From: Nannochloropsis oceanica | Taxonomy: Eukaryota; Sar; Eustigmatophyceae; Eustigmatales; Monodopsidaceae | Direction: 5' to 3' | NCBI GenBank assembly: GCA_004519485.1 | Contig: CP038133.1 | Location: 434,001-498,000, forward strand | DNA length: 64,000 bases | Shown here: positions 54,604 through 64,000 of the stretch, piece by piece | Layout of the letters: every line of letters begins with the position of its first letter | How positions within the stretch are numbered: position 1 is the first letter of the stretch | Position numbers and translations under genes: made by a program | Notes under the pieces: model-generated | What the model was told of the DNA's origin: nothing | Database searches by the model: none | What the model saw: only the letters and a program-made list of their open reading frames with translations

Positions 54604-55072
54604 GAGAGGCTTGAGGGGGGGAGGGAGGAAGAAAGAGTCTCTTGTTCGAGAACATGCTTATTGATGTATGGATTTTTTCCCGGTTATGATGGTTTTGATT
54701 TGCTCTCTCCAGAAATGAGTAAAGACTATACGTAAAAAGGGACAAAAGGGGAGAAAGAAAGACGAGCAGTCCGCGAGGAGGTTCTTCTTCTAGGGTAAGG
54801 CAGGTGACAACAAAGCACACATGTTTTGAGACTGGGATGAAAAGACAAATCTTGTATTTAACCAAAACAAATAGGAAAGCAATATATAATAGAAGGTAAA
54901 ATTAAAGTAGCAATTAAACAGTAGGAGCGGCGTCTTCATGTGGGTACCATTCGTTATTTTTCATCATATTCTCATAACGTACTGCCAAATGATTTCACCT
55001 TACCGTCTGTAAGTACGTGTTTTCTCTCCCGGGAATAGGCGCAAACGACGACACTCCAGAGGATTCTTTCGG
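54604..55072. other. Intergenic between convergent genes
   Basis: 3' flanks of the membrane protein (+) and NTF2 (-). AT-rich around 54840-54960. Nothing else seen. Confidence 0.5.
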
Positions 55073-55638
<566 letters not shown>

Positions 55639-56172
55639 TGCTTGCCCAGGGCGCACTTTTCTGATGTAGATGCTGGCCGCGCGACTGAGTGTTATCGCGC
55701 ACGCTCAGGTCCTTCTCCTGTCCTTATTGCACGAGGGGTGGTCGAGTGAGCGGGTCTAGCAGTGAGCTTTCAGGATGCTATCGGCCTAGCGAACATGGCA
55801 AGGCCAAGCGGAGTGAAGACTCTCCAAGACTCTCGGAGAACTCTTGCTCCTCGAGTCGAATTGTTGTCGAGGACCTCGACAACAATTCTGAACTCCTTGC
55901 TGGCCTGAGAGGCTATTGACGCCCTTCCGCCAAAGGCATGGTGGCCTGGGGCGTTAGACATTGTGGTTTGGACCCACCAACCATGAAGGAAGGAACTAGT
56001 CAGCGATCGTCTTGTTCGTGTCTTCCGTGTATTCTTCTCTTATCTCTTATCTCTTGTCGTTACCTCCCCACCCGCCACCGACAAGGATTCTCCTGACCAT
56101 CCATGGACCCTCAGTCAAGCTCGAGGGGACATACAATCGAAAACATACGAATGCATACGTGATGAAAACGTA
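55639..56172. other. NTF2 upstream region with 31-bp palindrome
   Basis: It contains the NTF2 promoter and a near-perfect inverted repeat at 55858-55888: GAATTGTTGTCGAGG, a single A, then its exact complement. Neighbouring copies of AAGACTCTC and CTCGGAGAACTC at 55815-55845 give further partial symmetry. No gene recognised. Confidence 0.6.
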
Positions 56173-56180
56173 ATTGGGAC

Positions 56181-56514
56181 CACACTTTGGACAACTACAA
56201 CAACTACTTAATTAGTTGTCAGTTGTCCCGTCCTGCGATTGTGCACAACTAATAGTTGTCATAGTTGTGAGAAAGTGGAAAGATGCACAACTAATAGTTG
56301 TCGTAGCTGTGGGAGGGTGGAGACATGCACAACTTATAGTTGTCATAGTTGTCCCTCCTTGAGATCATACGCACCACTAATAGTTGAGTTAGTTGTCTCT
56401 CCCGGAGATCATGCACAACTACAACTAAAGGCACAACTATGACAACTAATGACAACTAATTCAACTTTTTAGTTGTGCAGGCCTTTTTCGCGCAGAAAAG
56501 TTGTCCAACGTGTG
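56181..56514. mobile_element. 334-bp non-autonomous DNA transposon (MITE), hAT-like
   Basis: The ends are inverted repeats: CACACTTTGGACAACT at 56181-56196 and AGTTGTCCAACGTGTG at 56499-56514, 15 of 16 bases paired. They are flanked by a perfect 8-bp direct repeat ATTGGGAC (56173-56180 and 56515-56522), a target-site duplication. Inside, four tandem 42-bp units (56243-56412) each centre on a palindrome of the form ACAACTAATAGTTGT, with related ACAACT/AGTTGT copies near both ends. It has no transposase frame. An 8-bp duplication with repeated subterminal motifs fits the hAT superfamily, although the terminal bases alone do not prove it; P-like elements also make 8-bp duplications. The intact duplication argues for a fairly recent insertion. 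Confidence 0.85.
56243..56412. repeat. Four 42-bp tandem units inside the MITE
   Basis: Units at 56243-56284, 56285-56326, 56327-56368 and 56371-56412 (a 2-base insertion precedes the fourth). Each starts GCACAACT or GCACCACT and carries TAGTTG plus a second AGTTGT about 10 bases on. The right third of the unit diverges most. Confidence 0.9.
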
Positions 56515-56562
56515 ATTGGGACAGCATCAGGACGAGCCTGATTTCCACCTGCTCAAGCTACA

Positions 56563-56823
56563 GAAAATGTTTTATGCTTTCCTCTGTTTTTTGGGGGGGG
56601 GTTTCTTTTATAATAGAAGCACCCCTCCCCGTTGAAGTGTGTGTTTATATACGCTCTTGATCCTCAGCTTTCGTGAATAAGCAAGTAAGAAAGTGTTTTA
56701 TTCTTTTCTCTGTTGTTATTTTTTTTGGGTTTCTTTTATTATAGAAGCATCCCTCCCCGTTGTATAGTGTGTTTGTGTTTATATTCGCTCTTGATCCTCA
56801 GCTTTCGAGAAAAGTCAAGCAAG
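56563..56823. repeat. 126-bp tandem duplication beside the MITE
   Basis: Copy 1 (56563-56688) and copy 2 (56689 to about 56823) share GTTTTAT, CTCTGTT, GGGTTTCTTTTAT, ATAGAAGCA, CCCTCCCCGTTG, CGCTCTTGATCCTCAGCTTT in order; copy 2 has small indels. Each has a homopolymer (G in copy 1, T in copy 2) at the same place. No reading frame is maintained. Confidence 0.9.
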
Positions 56824-57173
56824 GACAACAACAATATACGCGCGCTCATCTTGTAGATTAGCATTCAAACAGACACAAACAGGACAATCTCCCCCCTTCG
56901 GAAAATATATTGCTTGAGTCAGCGAAGTACGGACACGCACACATGCACACAACCACACATACAAACACTCCATTTGTATTCTGCGCCAAGAAATCGCATA
57001 GGGCAGACAGTCGCCTTCTTTGATAATGCTCTTATAACGTTTTCATCGCTGTTGCCACAGCTGCCGAGAACGCATATATGTGGAAATAAAATAACTTGTC
57101 CGAACCTCAAGGTGCCACGGCCTCTCTCCTTTCACTCCCACCATCACCTTCCTCCTAGAGCACCAAAACGCGC
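56824..57173. other. Intergenic, 3' flank of the plastid protein gene
   Basis: CA-rich and AT-rich sequence. It presumably holds the 3' untranslated region of the minus-strand gene ending at 57174; AATAAAATAA at about 57085 is on the opposite strand. Nothing else seen. Confidence 0.5.
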
Positions 57174-58430
57174 TCAATTATCATCACTCCAAGTATCGGC
57201 GTAGTCAGCATAGCCCGGGAAAGACTTGAGGAAGGCCTCCTGGTCCAGCCCCTCGGGGATCTCGCCCAGCATGTCGGTATACTTGACCGGGTCTGTCTCC
57301 CATACCTTGAACTCCTTCTCCCAATGGTCGATCTTATCGTCGATAGGCTTCATGGCATTCGCGAAGTGGCTCTCGATGTCCGTCACCAACGCGTCACAGT
57401 CCTTGTCAAACTTAGACAGCTGCGCATCGGTCATGAACAGATACTTAGTACCGTCGGCGCCCTTCGCGCCACCCGAGCTCATCTTGGACGACACACGCTC
57501 GAACGCAAGGCCAAGCATGAGAAGCACATCCTGAGCACCGCCATAGTCCGCCTTGATACCCAGGGGGGAAGCCTTCTCCCCGCCCTCGGACGCCTTGAGC
57601 GCGTCCTGGATCACGTCCTTCACATCATCATCGGAGAGGGTGAAGGTTCCGATCTCATTGAAAGAATCCTCCACCATCTTGTCGTACTCGTCGATGGTTA
57701 GATCGAACAGCGCGTCCAGCTCACGGTCGGTGTAGTCGGCAAATTGCTTGTCGGCGGCCTTCTCAGGGTATCCACCCTCCTTCAGCTTCTTGATGTAGTG
57801 CGCCAAGACCTTGCGACCATTTCCGGCCGGCTGCGTGCCCTTCACGGACGACGCGCCTGCCTGCACGCGGACTGTGAAGGATTGGAGACAGGGAAGGAAA
57901 AAAGAAGGAAAATAAGCGGTTGTAGAGAGAAAGAGGGGGGAGAGAAACAGAGGGGAGAGAAAGAGAGATTCGTCAATAAAACACACTTATAGAGGAAAGC
58001 AGGCTTTCATCCCGGCTTTCAAACCCCGCCTCCGCTAACGCATGCTCTACTCGAATTCTGGAAGCATGATTCCATACATATAACTGCTTTTCTACTCGAC
58101 TGAACGACATGATCGAGACCACTTGAGTGGCCCTCCGTCCTCATGTTCGTCCGCGGCTGACTGACATCGAAAGCTCCCCCAACGACGCAGCCACACCAGC
58201 TCCCTTTCATCCTCTCCACCTGTGCTGGCTTGTTTTAAACCACTGTCCGTTCCCGTCTATGATGCGGTCGATAACAACCCCCTACAGACCGAGAAGAGTC
58301 CATCCCACCCACCCTCTCCAACCCCAGTGTGTCTCTTACCAAGGCCGCGTTGCTGGACGCGCATGCTAGGCATGAAGCCCACCACGGAGCCCATGAGAGA
58401 AGCCCCCACGAGGAAGGAATACAGCCTCAT
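57174..58430 (-). CDS. Unknown plastid-targeted protein, probably abundant
   Basis: Exon 58430-58340 and exon 57871-57174 (468-nt intron, GTAAGA..CACAG) give 262 residues. Exon 1, MRLYSFLVGASLMGSVVGFM followed by PSMRVQQRG, is a signal peptide with Phe at the likely cleavage point and a basic transit stretch: the bipartite signal for a four-membrane plastid. The mature part has no membrane segment and is acidic and helical: VLAHYIKKLKEGGYPEKAAD, YTDRELDALFDLTIDEYDKM, then LSDDDVKDVIQDALKAS, IESHFANAMKPIDDKIDHWE and a C-terminal PGYADYADTWSDDN. No cofactor motif or known family recognised. Codons end mostly in G or C, as in AAT, which suggests strong expression. A stromal or thylakoid-associated structural protein is possible; this is a guess. 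Without exon 1 the frame would begin with a spurious hydrophobic intron reading. Confidence 0.8.
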
Positions 58431-59945
58431 TTCCTGTGTGGGTGGGCGTGTTTGGGGAGGAAGAGAATGCATGGGGTTTGTGATTTTTTTACACGTCTGC
58501 TTCTCGTGCAAACGACGGGGTGCGACCCGTGAATTGGTTTGCCGCAGCCATTCAATCAATTTCCACGAGTCCTTGCCTCGCACTGAGCTGCCCGAATGTA
58601 CGCCGCACCTTGATGGTGCTAGACACAATGGCATGAACATTTGGTCACTTTGCCCTCGAGGAGCAAGGGGAAGAGGGAAGTTAGATTGATTGAGGAGAGG
58701 TCTTGGCTTGCAGTCGCTTGCTTCCTCCAATCATGGGTCCCAGGGCAGTTCGTGCCCTCACAAGCGCCCTCGCTCCCCAAACTAGACACCATGTAGAGGC
58801 GTGACCACAGACCTGGGCTTGGGATACCCAGATTTGCGGATTGCACAATGGCAAAGACCACGGGAAAGGATGAGCTAAAATCTAGAGCACCGCGAGCACG
58901 TTTTGCGTGAAGTCGTGAAGTAGTCGTTAGTCGGCCTGTCCTGCGATCATAAAGCACGCAGCATGCGTGGAAATAGTTAGTACACCATTTGAGTTGTGTG
59001 TGTGGCCATGGTACTTGATTTCGTGCAAAAGTTGCATGTCATGTTTGGCAGAACCCGATTTGCTTGCGGAGCGTGGCGAGGGGGAGCGGCCCATGTGTCC
59101 TGTCTATAGGTAAGGTAGTGCTGCGCTTTTGGCTCGGTATTGTCCATAATTTAGAGATATGGACATGGGAAGATTGGCATGCAAAGGTATGGGAGGCAAG
59201 AAAAGCTAAGGTAGCATTCGTGCCTGCACGACCCCGTACAGAACCGGGAAAGAAGAGATTGCTGCCGCATAGACATTGTGACAAGTGTTCTAAACGTGGA
59301 AGACGCCGTGCAAAGAGAAACCGTGCATGTCAACGCTAAACTTCAATAAAGAGAGCAGTCCTGCGAATATCGGTCTCTCCAATTCCTGGCGACAGGTATC
59401 CCGCCTTCCCATCCCCTTTCCAAAAGCAATTGTACAAATCACTCCCCCCTCCCCCCCCCTACCATCCGCTCTAGGGTTTCTTGAGCACAGGGAACACAAA
59501 ATCAGCCAGGAAAAGCTGTGGGCATGAAGAATTAACCCTCATTGTGGCTCTTTTTCAGCACGGCATTCCATCCTCCCCTGTCTCCCTTTGTCTGTCTTGG
59601 ACTGAGCCCCACAAGAAACTCACATTCCGAAATTCGAACATCCTCTCTTTTCTAGTCCTGCAATGTCATCTGTTTCTTTTCTAATCTCTTCCTTTCCCAA
59701 ACTTTCCTGCACCGCTAGTAGTTCTGTTTATCCAGTGGGGTGGTAGTGCTTAGATTCTGTCCTTCTGTCTTTCTATTTCTCTGTCTGTCTTCGACACCCT
59801 GTCTCTCAATCTTCCTTCGGTGTATAACAAAGCTATCTAGCTGTGTTAACATCTATGCGCTATCCTCCCCTTTTCAATTCCCTTCCTCCAACCATCCTCC
59901 CTGAGACAGCGGCACCAACAGCAGTAGCACTTCTCCTATCCTACC
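58431..59945. other. 1.5-kb intergenic region
   Basis: Promoter of the plastid protein gene, then unassigned DNA. A plus-strand open stretch at 59064-59339 has a basic, Cys-containing end (HRHCDKCSKRGRRRAKRN) that looks protein-like, but it has no in-frame ATG and I cannot attach it to an upstream exon. 59340-59940 is pyrimidine-rich 3' flank of the HMG gene. Confidence 0.45.
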
Positions 59946-60746
59946 TTACTTGTTGGCATCCGCCTTTAGCTTTGCGGCCTTGGCCGTGTACTTGGCCTTT
60001 TCCTCCTCGCTTAACCCTCTCCATTTCTCGCCGATCTTACTCCCAATTTCTGTGACTTTGAGAGCGGGGAACTCTGCTACCACCTCAGCACGGACGTCCT
60101 TGGCATACAGCTGTAAGTTGGAGACAAATAAAAGAAGAAAAAGAAAGATTTCACGAAGATAATGAGTGAGACGTTATACGTGTGTTTACATATGGATGGT
60201 GAGTGCCACCTTTGCTCTTTCCCCCTCCCCTGATCCGCCAAACATCCTCCCTTTCTCCCTCCCTCCCCTCAGCTTTCTCACCATATAAGAAGACAAAGTG
60301 CGCTTCACGCCATCACTCCCCTTCTTGGCCATGGCCGCAGGGTTCTCCCTGCTCTTCTTCTTGCTGCTCGCTCCAGCGGTCGACCCGACCTCCTTCAACG
60401 TCACTGGCTTATTCAGGTACTTCACCAGACGTCCTATCAAGGTCTCGCGATCCCCCCCCTTCTCCAACCCAAACAAAGTGGCGGCATCCTTCAAGACAGT
60501 CACAGTCCACTTTCTATTTCCTGAAATTCGGTCCGTAACACCATTGAGATCCGTCCCGGCAGGGAAGCCGTTGAAGGCCCTGATGGTCTTCTTGCGATTA
60601 AGTTTAGTGCCCGGAGTTTTGTACATCAGCATATGCAACGACTTGAGCAAGTCATGGTCGTTCGGCAGCTTGGTTAGCATGGATTGGACATAGGCGATGT
60701 GCCCAAGGGCTGATCCCGAGCCGCCGCCACCTTGTGTCTCAGACAT
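59946..60746 (-). CDS. DEK-like / HMG-box chromatin protein, two exons
   Basis: Exons 60746-60282 and 60110-59946 (171-nt intron) join in phase 0 to 209 residues. Residues about 35-115 resemble the DEK SAP-type module: LHMLMYKTPGTKLNRKKTIRAFNGF, then RKWTVTVLKDAATLFGLEKG, ETLIGRLVKYLNKP. A basic linker (SSKKKSRENPAAMAKKGSDG) leads to a complete HMG box (about 145-205): VKRTLSSYM is joined by the splice to LYAKDVRAEVVAEFPALK, then IGSKIGEKWRGLSEEEKAKY and a Lys/Ala end. SAP-type and HMG-box domains both bind DNA, so an architectural chromatin role in the nucleus is expected. The combination of the two in one small protein is less common than either alone. It could be misread as two genes if the intron were missed. 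Confidence 0.87.
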
Positions 60747-61439
60747 CTTGAAATTATGGTTTTGGGAAATGTGGTGGGAAGGTGCCTGTGTGCGGGCGGA
60801 CAGGAAGGAATAAGAGGTTGCGTTGTGAGAGAAAGATCTGGGCGACGATGAAAGAAAAAGCTCGCGTCAAGCTGCTGGGCCGGGGAAGAAGCAGCACGGT
60901 GTGGATAAGGACGCAAAAGGGATGAACCGTCCTGCGCCTCCATCTTGGGTAGTTATGGGTGAGAGGTAGAGCGTGGCGCTGCGGGCGACGAGACTTCACA
61001 ATCGTAGCCCCTATTTACCGCACATCACAAAGCAGGCCACACGCACAGGAAGCTGTTGTACAGTTACAAATGGCGAGTGCATGGGATGGGTGTGTGTGGT
61101 CTGGGGTGTGACTCGGCTGGTGCGCCCATGACGTGAGGGGAGGGCAAAACGATGCGGCCTCGTCCGCCTTCGCCTGTGTCCCAAGAGCGGCGGCTTCATG
61201 GCTCGGTATTCCAGCTCCACGCAAGCACTCAAAAGATTTGTCAGAACCGCCCTTTCGTGAGCTGCATAGGTCGTGAGCGCGTGAGAAGAAGTTTAAGTTG
61301 GCGATGGTGAGCTTTAAGTTCAAAAGAACGACCCCTATCATAGAACCTCCTCCTCCACCTCCTCCATCTCTTTCCTTCCCCTCCGCCCTCCACCCTCAAT
61401 TATCCACACCCACAGCGGTATATCTCTGCACATCCAATC
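60747..61439. promoter_or_regulatory. 693-bp region between the HMG gene (-) and the Tim17-like gene (+)
   Basis: Divergent start codons. Short frames only. TATTTACCGC at about 61011 and the pyrimidine-rich leader before 61440 are the only noteworthy parts. Nothing else seen. Confidence 0.45.
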
Positions 61440-62486
61440 ATGTCACAAGTGCCATGGACCCGGATACGCGAATTCAAAGAGGAGCAGGAACGGAAGAAGC
61501 GGCGGGAGTTTGAAGCAGCCTTGGGTCGGGCGCAACTCCAGGTGCCAGGGCAACAGGACCAGCAGCAAAGCCAGGGACCAGCAACAGCACGAGCAAAACC
61601 TTTTCAAGAGCGCTTTAAGGAGTCGTATTTCAAAGAGCGACTGATGTTTGGGGGAGTCGTGGGCGCCGTGACGGGCGCATTTTTTGGCGGACGTAAGTGC
61701 TTATGTTTGTGGTAGACAGATGGGGACGTTGGTGCTTTTGCGTGACGACTTGGAGAAAGAAAAAGGCATGTCGCAGGAGTTCCCTTGACTCTCGAGGCTT
61801 CCGGTCGGGGTTTGGTTCGTCACGGATAACGTTCCTCATCCTCGCACACGAGCTTTCAGGAGAGGTTGGTAGAAGAGGACGTCAACCCCGGGGACAGACG
61901 AGCAACAAATTTGATCGCCCAGCGATTTCTCGGGGGTCAATGATCTTACTCATTTCCCTCTTTCTTCTTCCATAATCATAGTGGACGCGGTGCAGGGCAT
62001 CAAGAAGGGAGAGGCATTTGGTGTGATGCTCAACACGTTGCCCTCCAAGGCCAAGTTTTCTGGCGAACACATAGGCAGTGCTGCCCTCGTATTTTCCATG
62101 TACGTGCATGCGCGGGTGATTGTCGTCCTCCCGAATTTGTTGTGCGACTGTTCCTTGCATCACGGGTTTTGGGATTAATGCACGCTTTATCCCGTCTTAC
62201 TCCTCATATCATATTTCCTCGGCTTTTTCCTCCCCCCAATTTTCTCCTCTCCTTTTTCCTCAGATTCTATTCCTCCTACCAAGGCATAAAATACATCAGT
62301 AAGGTTGCACGAGACGAGGATGATTGGGGAAATCCGGCAACAGCTGCCATCACGACCGTCGCCCCGTTGCTTCTTTCTGCCACATTTCGTCGCAACGTGC
62401 CTTATGCGGTCCTCTTGATAGGCATGGATGTGTTCAGCGAAGCGACTGCATCCACGCCCTCCTCCACCACCTCTACTACTAGTTAA
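61440..62486 (+). CDS. Tim17/22/23-superfamily-like mitochondrial membrane protein, three exons
   Basis: Exons 61440-61692, 61982-62099 and 62264-62486 join to 197 residues. A charged, Gln-rich N-terminus (about 1-65) precedes a Gly-zipper helix MFGGVVGAVTGAFFGG (about 70-85, crossing the first splice), then IGSAALVFSIFYSSYQGIKY across the second, VARDEDDWGNPATAAITTVA and LLLSATFRRNVPYAVLLIG. Four weakly hydrophobic segments, glycine-zipper spacing and a DxxN-A-x-T pattern after an acidic turn are typical of the Tim17/Tim22/Tim23 superfamily, which also includes complex I subunit B14.7 and TIMMDC1. No cleavable presequence is seen, also usual for the family. Which branch it belongs to cannot be told from sequence reading. 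It converges with the oxygenase gene (288 bases). Confidence 0.65.
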
Positions 62487-62774
62487 GGGAGAGTGAATCT
62501 CAAGTGTAAGTATATTTTCCGCGAACACGAACACAAGAAGAAGGAAAATTTAAAGTCTCGAATCTCGTCTTGATCTGAATGTGCTCTTCCTTTTCTCTTC
62601 TGCCTTTGTTGTGTTTCTTCTTCATGGATTTTTTGTTTTCTTTCCTTAGGTATGGTTCAATTTCTCCTTAATGGATGCCTGGCGATCAAGCTCTCTCTTG
62701 GATTCGTTTTCGTTTCCCTCCGATTCATGTTGCAGTCCTACCAAACATGTCCTTGTCCGTCAACCATATACACC

Positions 62775-63914
62775 TCACAGCTCCCCACCCCCTTCTACCG
62801 ATACAGCAGACCTTATCACACGCGCTGCCTTGGCCAGACTTGCCGTCACCAGTCTCTTCCCCGTGAAGGGCCTCCTTGAATGCATGACCGTGTGGTTATC
62901 AATCAAGACGAAATCCCCCCTCTTCCACGGGAATGCCACCGCCAGCTCCTCCATTATTGAACCAGCCTCTGCGATCAAAGTCGGGTCCAAGTAACTCCCG
63001 TCCGCGAACTGAATGGCCCTCTCCCCTTTATTTCTCGAGTCATTCCACCCTGTAAACACCGCAACTACCGAGTTAAAGAACGTTTTCCTCCCCGACCTCC
63101 CCTCTCCCACGTCTTGCCTCACTGCTGACAAGACAGGCGAGATCGTCCTCAGGCTCCCATCCCCCAACCACTCCCCGGTGTAGTTTAAACTGCGCAATCG
63201 GACTTCTACCTCCGCTCGATCCTGCGTGGCATACGTTGATTTCCACCCTCGGCCAATCGCGGACGAAGGATCGTCTTCCTCGGGCATAACACGGACGTAC
63301 CTCACCCCGTCTGCTAACTTCCGGATGAATGCCGGGTGCTTCGCTTCGAGTCTTGCGCAGACCTCCCATGAAGGCAGAATGGGGGTCTCGCCCCCTGTTT
63401 CCGGAGGGGTGTCGCATTGAAAGAAGACCTTGGCGGGAAACGAGGGCACCTGGGCCATTTCGTGGTGGAAGGGGATTTTTTCCGAGGGCGGGGACTCGTT
63501 TGTTGTGAAGACACGAGGGGCAAGCTGGCGGCGGACGGCAGCTCCACCGACGTAGGGAAAATTGTCGAAGCCGAATTCTTCTACCATGTTGTTGAAGCGC
63601 TCGGGGGTGTCGACTTGAAAGTCCTTGAAGAGGATGGCGCCATGCTTGAGCAGAAGCGCATCCACCACTTCGGGTGTGGCTGCTTGTACCCACTCTTTCA
63701 GCGTCTCTTGTTTAGTCCTTGCGCCGGTATTTTTGGTCTTAGGGTTAGGCCCCAGCACGAGCGGGAACTCAATGCCATCAAAGATTTTTTGCTCGGGAAT
63801 GTGGATGGGTACCACGGGGCTGTCCGCAGGGAAGTAGTCCTGGTTGATGTTGGGGAAAAGGGTTTGGGGAGAGGGGTGTGACTGGGTGCTTGGGATAGGG
63901 ACGATGAGAAAATT
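62775..63914 (-). CDS. TauD/TfdA-type Fe(II)/2-oxoglutarate oxygenase (5' end unresolved)
   Basis: The core, from VPIHIPEQKIFDG to the stop, is about 346 residues and strongly resembles plant clavaminate synthase-like proteins such as Arabidopsis At3g21360: LLKHGAILFKDFQVDTPERF, FPYVGGAAVRRQL, RVFTTNESPPSEKIPFHHEM with the HxE iron ligands (HHEMAQ), DDPSSAIGRGWKSTYATQD, FFNSVVAVFTGWND and VLIDNHTVMHSRRPFTGKR with the distal His and the 2-oxoglutarate Arg. Substrate is unknown. The frame stays open upstream past the core without an ATG. A possible acceptor (TTTCCAG) at 63915 suggests that an earlier exon lies beyond; alternatively the ATG at 63934, in another frame, starts a Ser/Arg-rich leader joined by an unseen splice. 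The start therefore may lie outside the window. Confidence 0.85.
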   Translation of the reverse strand, partial: NFLIVPIPSTQSHPSPQTLFPNINQDYFPADSPVVPIHIPEQKIFDGIEFPLVLGPNPKTKNTGARTKQETLKEWVQAATPEVVDALLLKHGAILFKDFQVDTPERFNNMVEEFGFDNFPYVGGAAVRRQLAPRVFTTNESPPSEKIPFHHEMAQVPSFPAKVFFQCDTPPETGGETPILPSWEVCARLEAKHPAFIRKLADGVRYVRVMPEEDDPSSAIGRGWKSTYATQDRAEVEVRLRSLNYTGEWLGDGSLRTISPVLSAVRQDVGEGRSGRKTFFNSVVAVFTGWNDSRNKGERAIQFADGSYLDPTLIAEAGSIMEELAVAFPWKRGDFVLIDNHTVMHSRRPFTGKRLVTASLAKAARVIRSAVSVEGGGEL

Positions 63915-64000
63915 CTGGAAAATACTGGCACCATAAATAACGAAGCAAAAGCATGCGAGCGTATGCGTGCATGTGTGTGCATGTGTGTCCTAAACCAACC

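Noticed and set aside
59064-59339. Basic Cys-containing plus-strand frame
   Set aside because: No in-frame ATG and no splice-linked upstream exon found; kept only as a note in the intergenic entry.

Overview
The window is nuclear DNA of a photosynthetic eukaryote with a complex (secondary) plastid. It is most like a stramenopile alga, and a compact genome of the eustigmatophyte (Nannochloropsis/Microchloropsis) kind fits best; that species-level placement is my inference. Support comes from spliceosomal introns (GT..AG, mostly 70-200 nt, a few near 470 nt), about one gene per 2.5 kb with no operons, and two proteins that begin with a signal peptide followed by a Phe-containing transit-like stretch (the RUS protein at 48969-50651 and the unknown protein at 57174-58430). 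Exon joins below were derived by hand from splice sites plus reading-frame continuity; in every spliced gene listed as complete the joined exons give one open frame from ATG to stop.

Layout. 1-5.5 kb: a repeat at the left edge, a possible 38-aa protein and a PRMT9-like arginine methyltransferase (-). 5.5-11.1 kb: a full-size PDR/ABCG transporter in five exons (-). 12.1-20 kb: a VOC/glyoxalase-like protein (+), DNA polymerase eta in four exons with a 66-nt second exon carrying the catalytic DMD (-), and an AWS-SET-PHD histone methyltransferase (+). 20-23 kb: a gene-poor stretch holding a decayed kinesin motor gene (-). 23.2-30.6 kb: mitochondrial ribosomal protein bL9 (+), a BioD-BioA fusion (-), a CK2 beta subunit with an unusual N-terminus (+), and an FtsH-like membrane AAA protein with no peptidase domain (-). 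32.9-34.8 kb: a secreted tyrosinase carrying a CBM1 cellulose-binding module (+). 35.5-42 kb: intact nine-exon IFT70/TTC30 (-) head to head with a large unidentified solenoid-like protein (+). 43-49 kb: a Tubby-like protein, a Nudix hydrolase and Ssu72 phosphatase (all +). 49-55.6 kb: a plastid-targeted RUS protein (-), mitochondrial aspartate aminotransferase (+), a polytopic TMEM185-like membrane protein (+) and NTF2 with a GT microsatellite in its intron (-). 55.6-57 kb: a 31-bp palindrome, a 334-bp non-autonomous DNA transposon (MITE) with 8-bp target-site duplication, and a 126-bp tandem duplication. 57-64 kb: an unknown, probably abundant plastid protein (-), a DEK/HMG-box chromatin protein (-), a Tim17-like protein (+) and a TauD-family 2-oxoglutarate oxygenase whose 5' end is not resolved (-).

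The genes do not form one pathway. Recurring themes are chromatin/transcription (PRMT9, SET-PHD, DEK-HMG, Ssu72), organelle proteins (bL9m, BioDA, AAT, Tim17-like, FtsH-like, RUS), and cilium-associated families (IFT70, Tubby; plus the kinesin relic). No tRNA, rRNA, CRISPR array, or retroviral, LTR or Polinton-type element was recognised. The most novel items are the CBM1-tyrosinase, the peptidase-less FtsH, the MITE built around a palindromic 42-bp minisatellite, the kinesin relic, and the unknown plastid protein.
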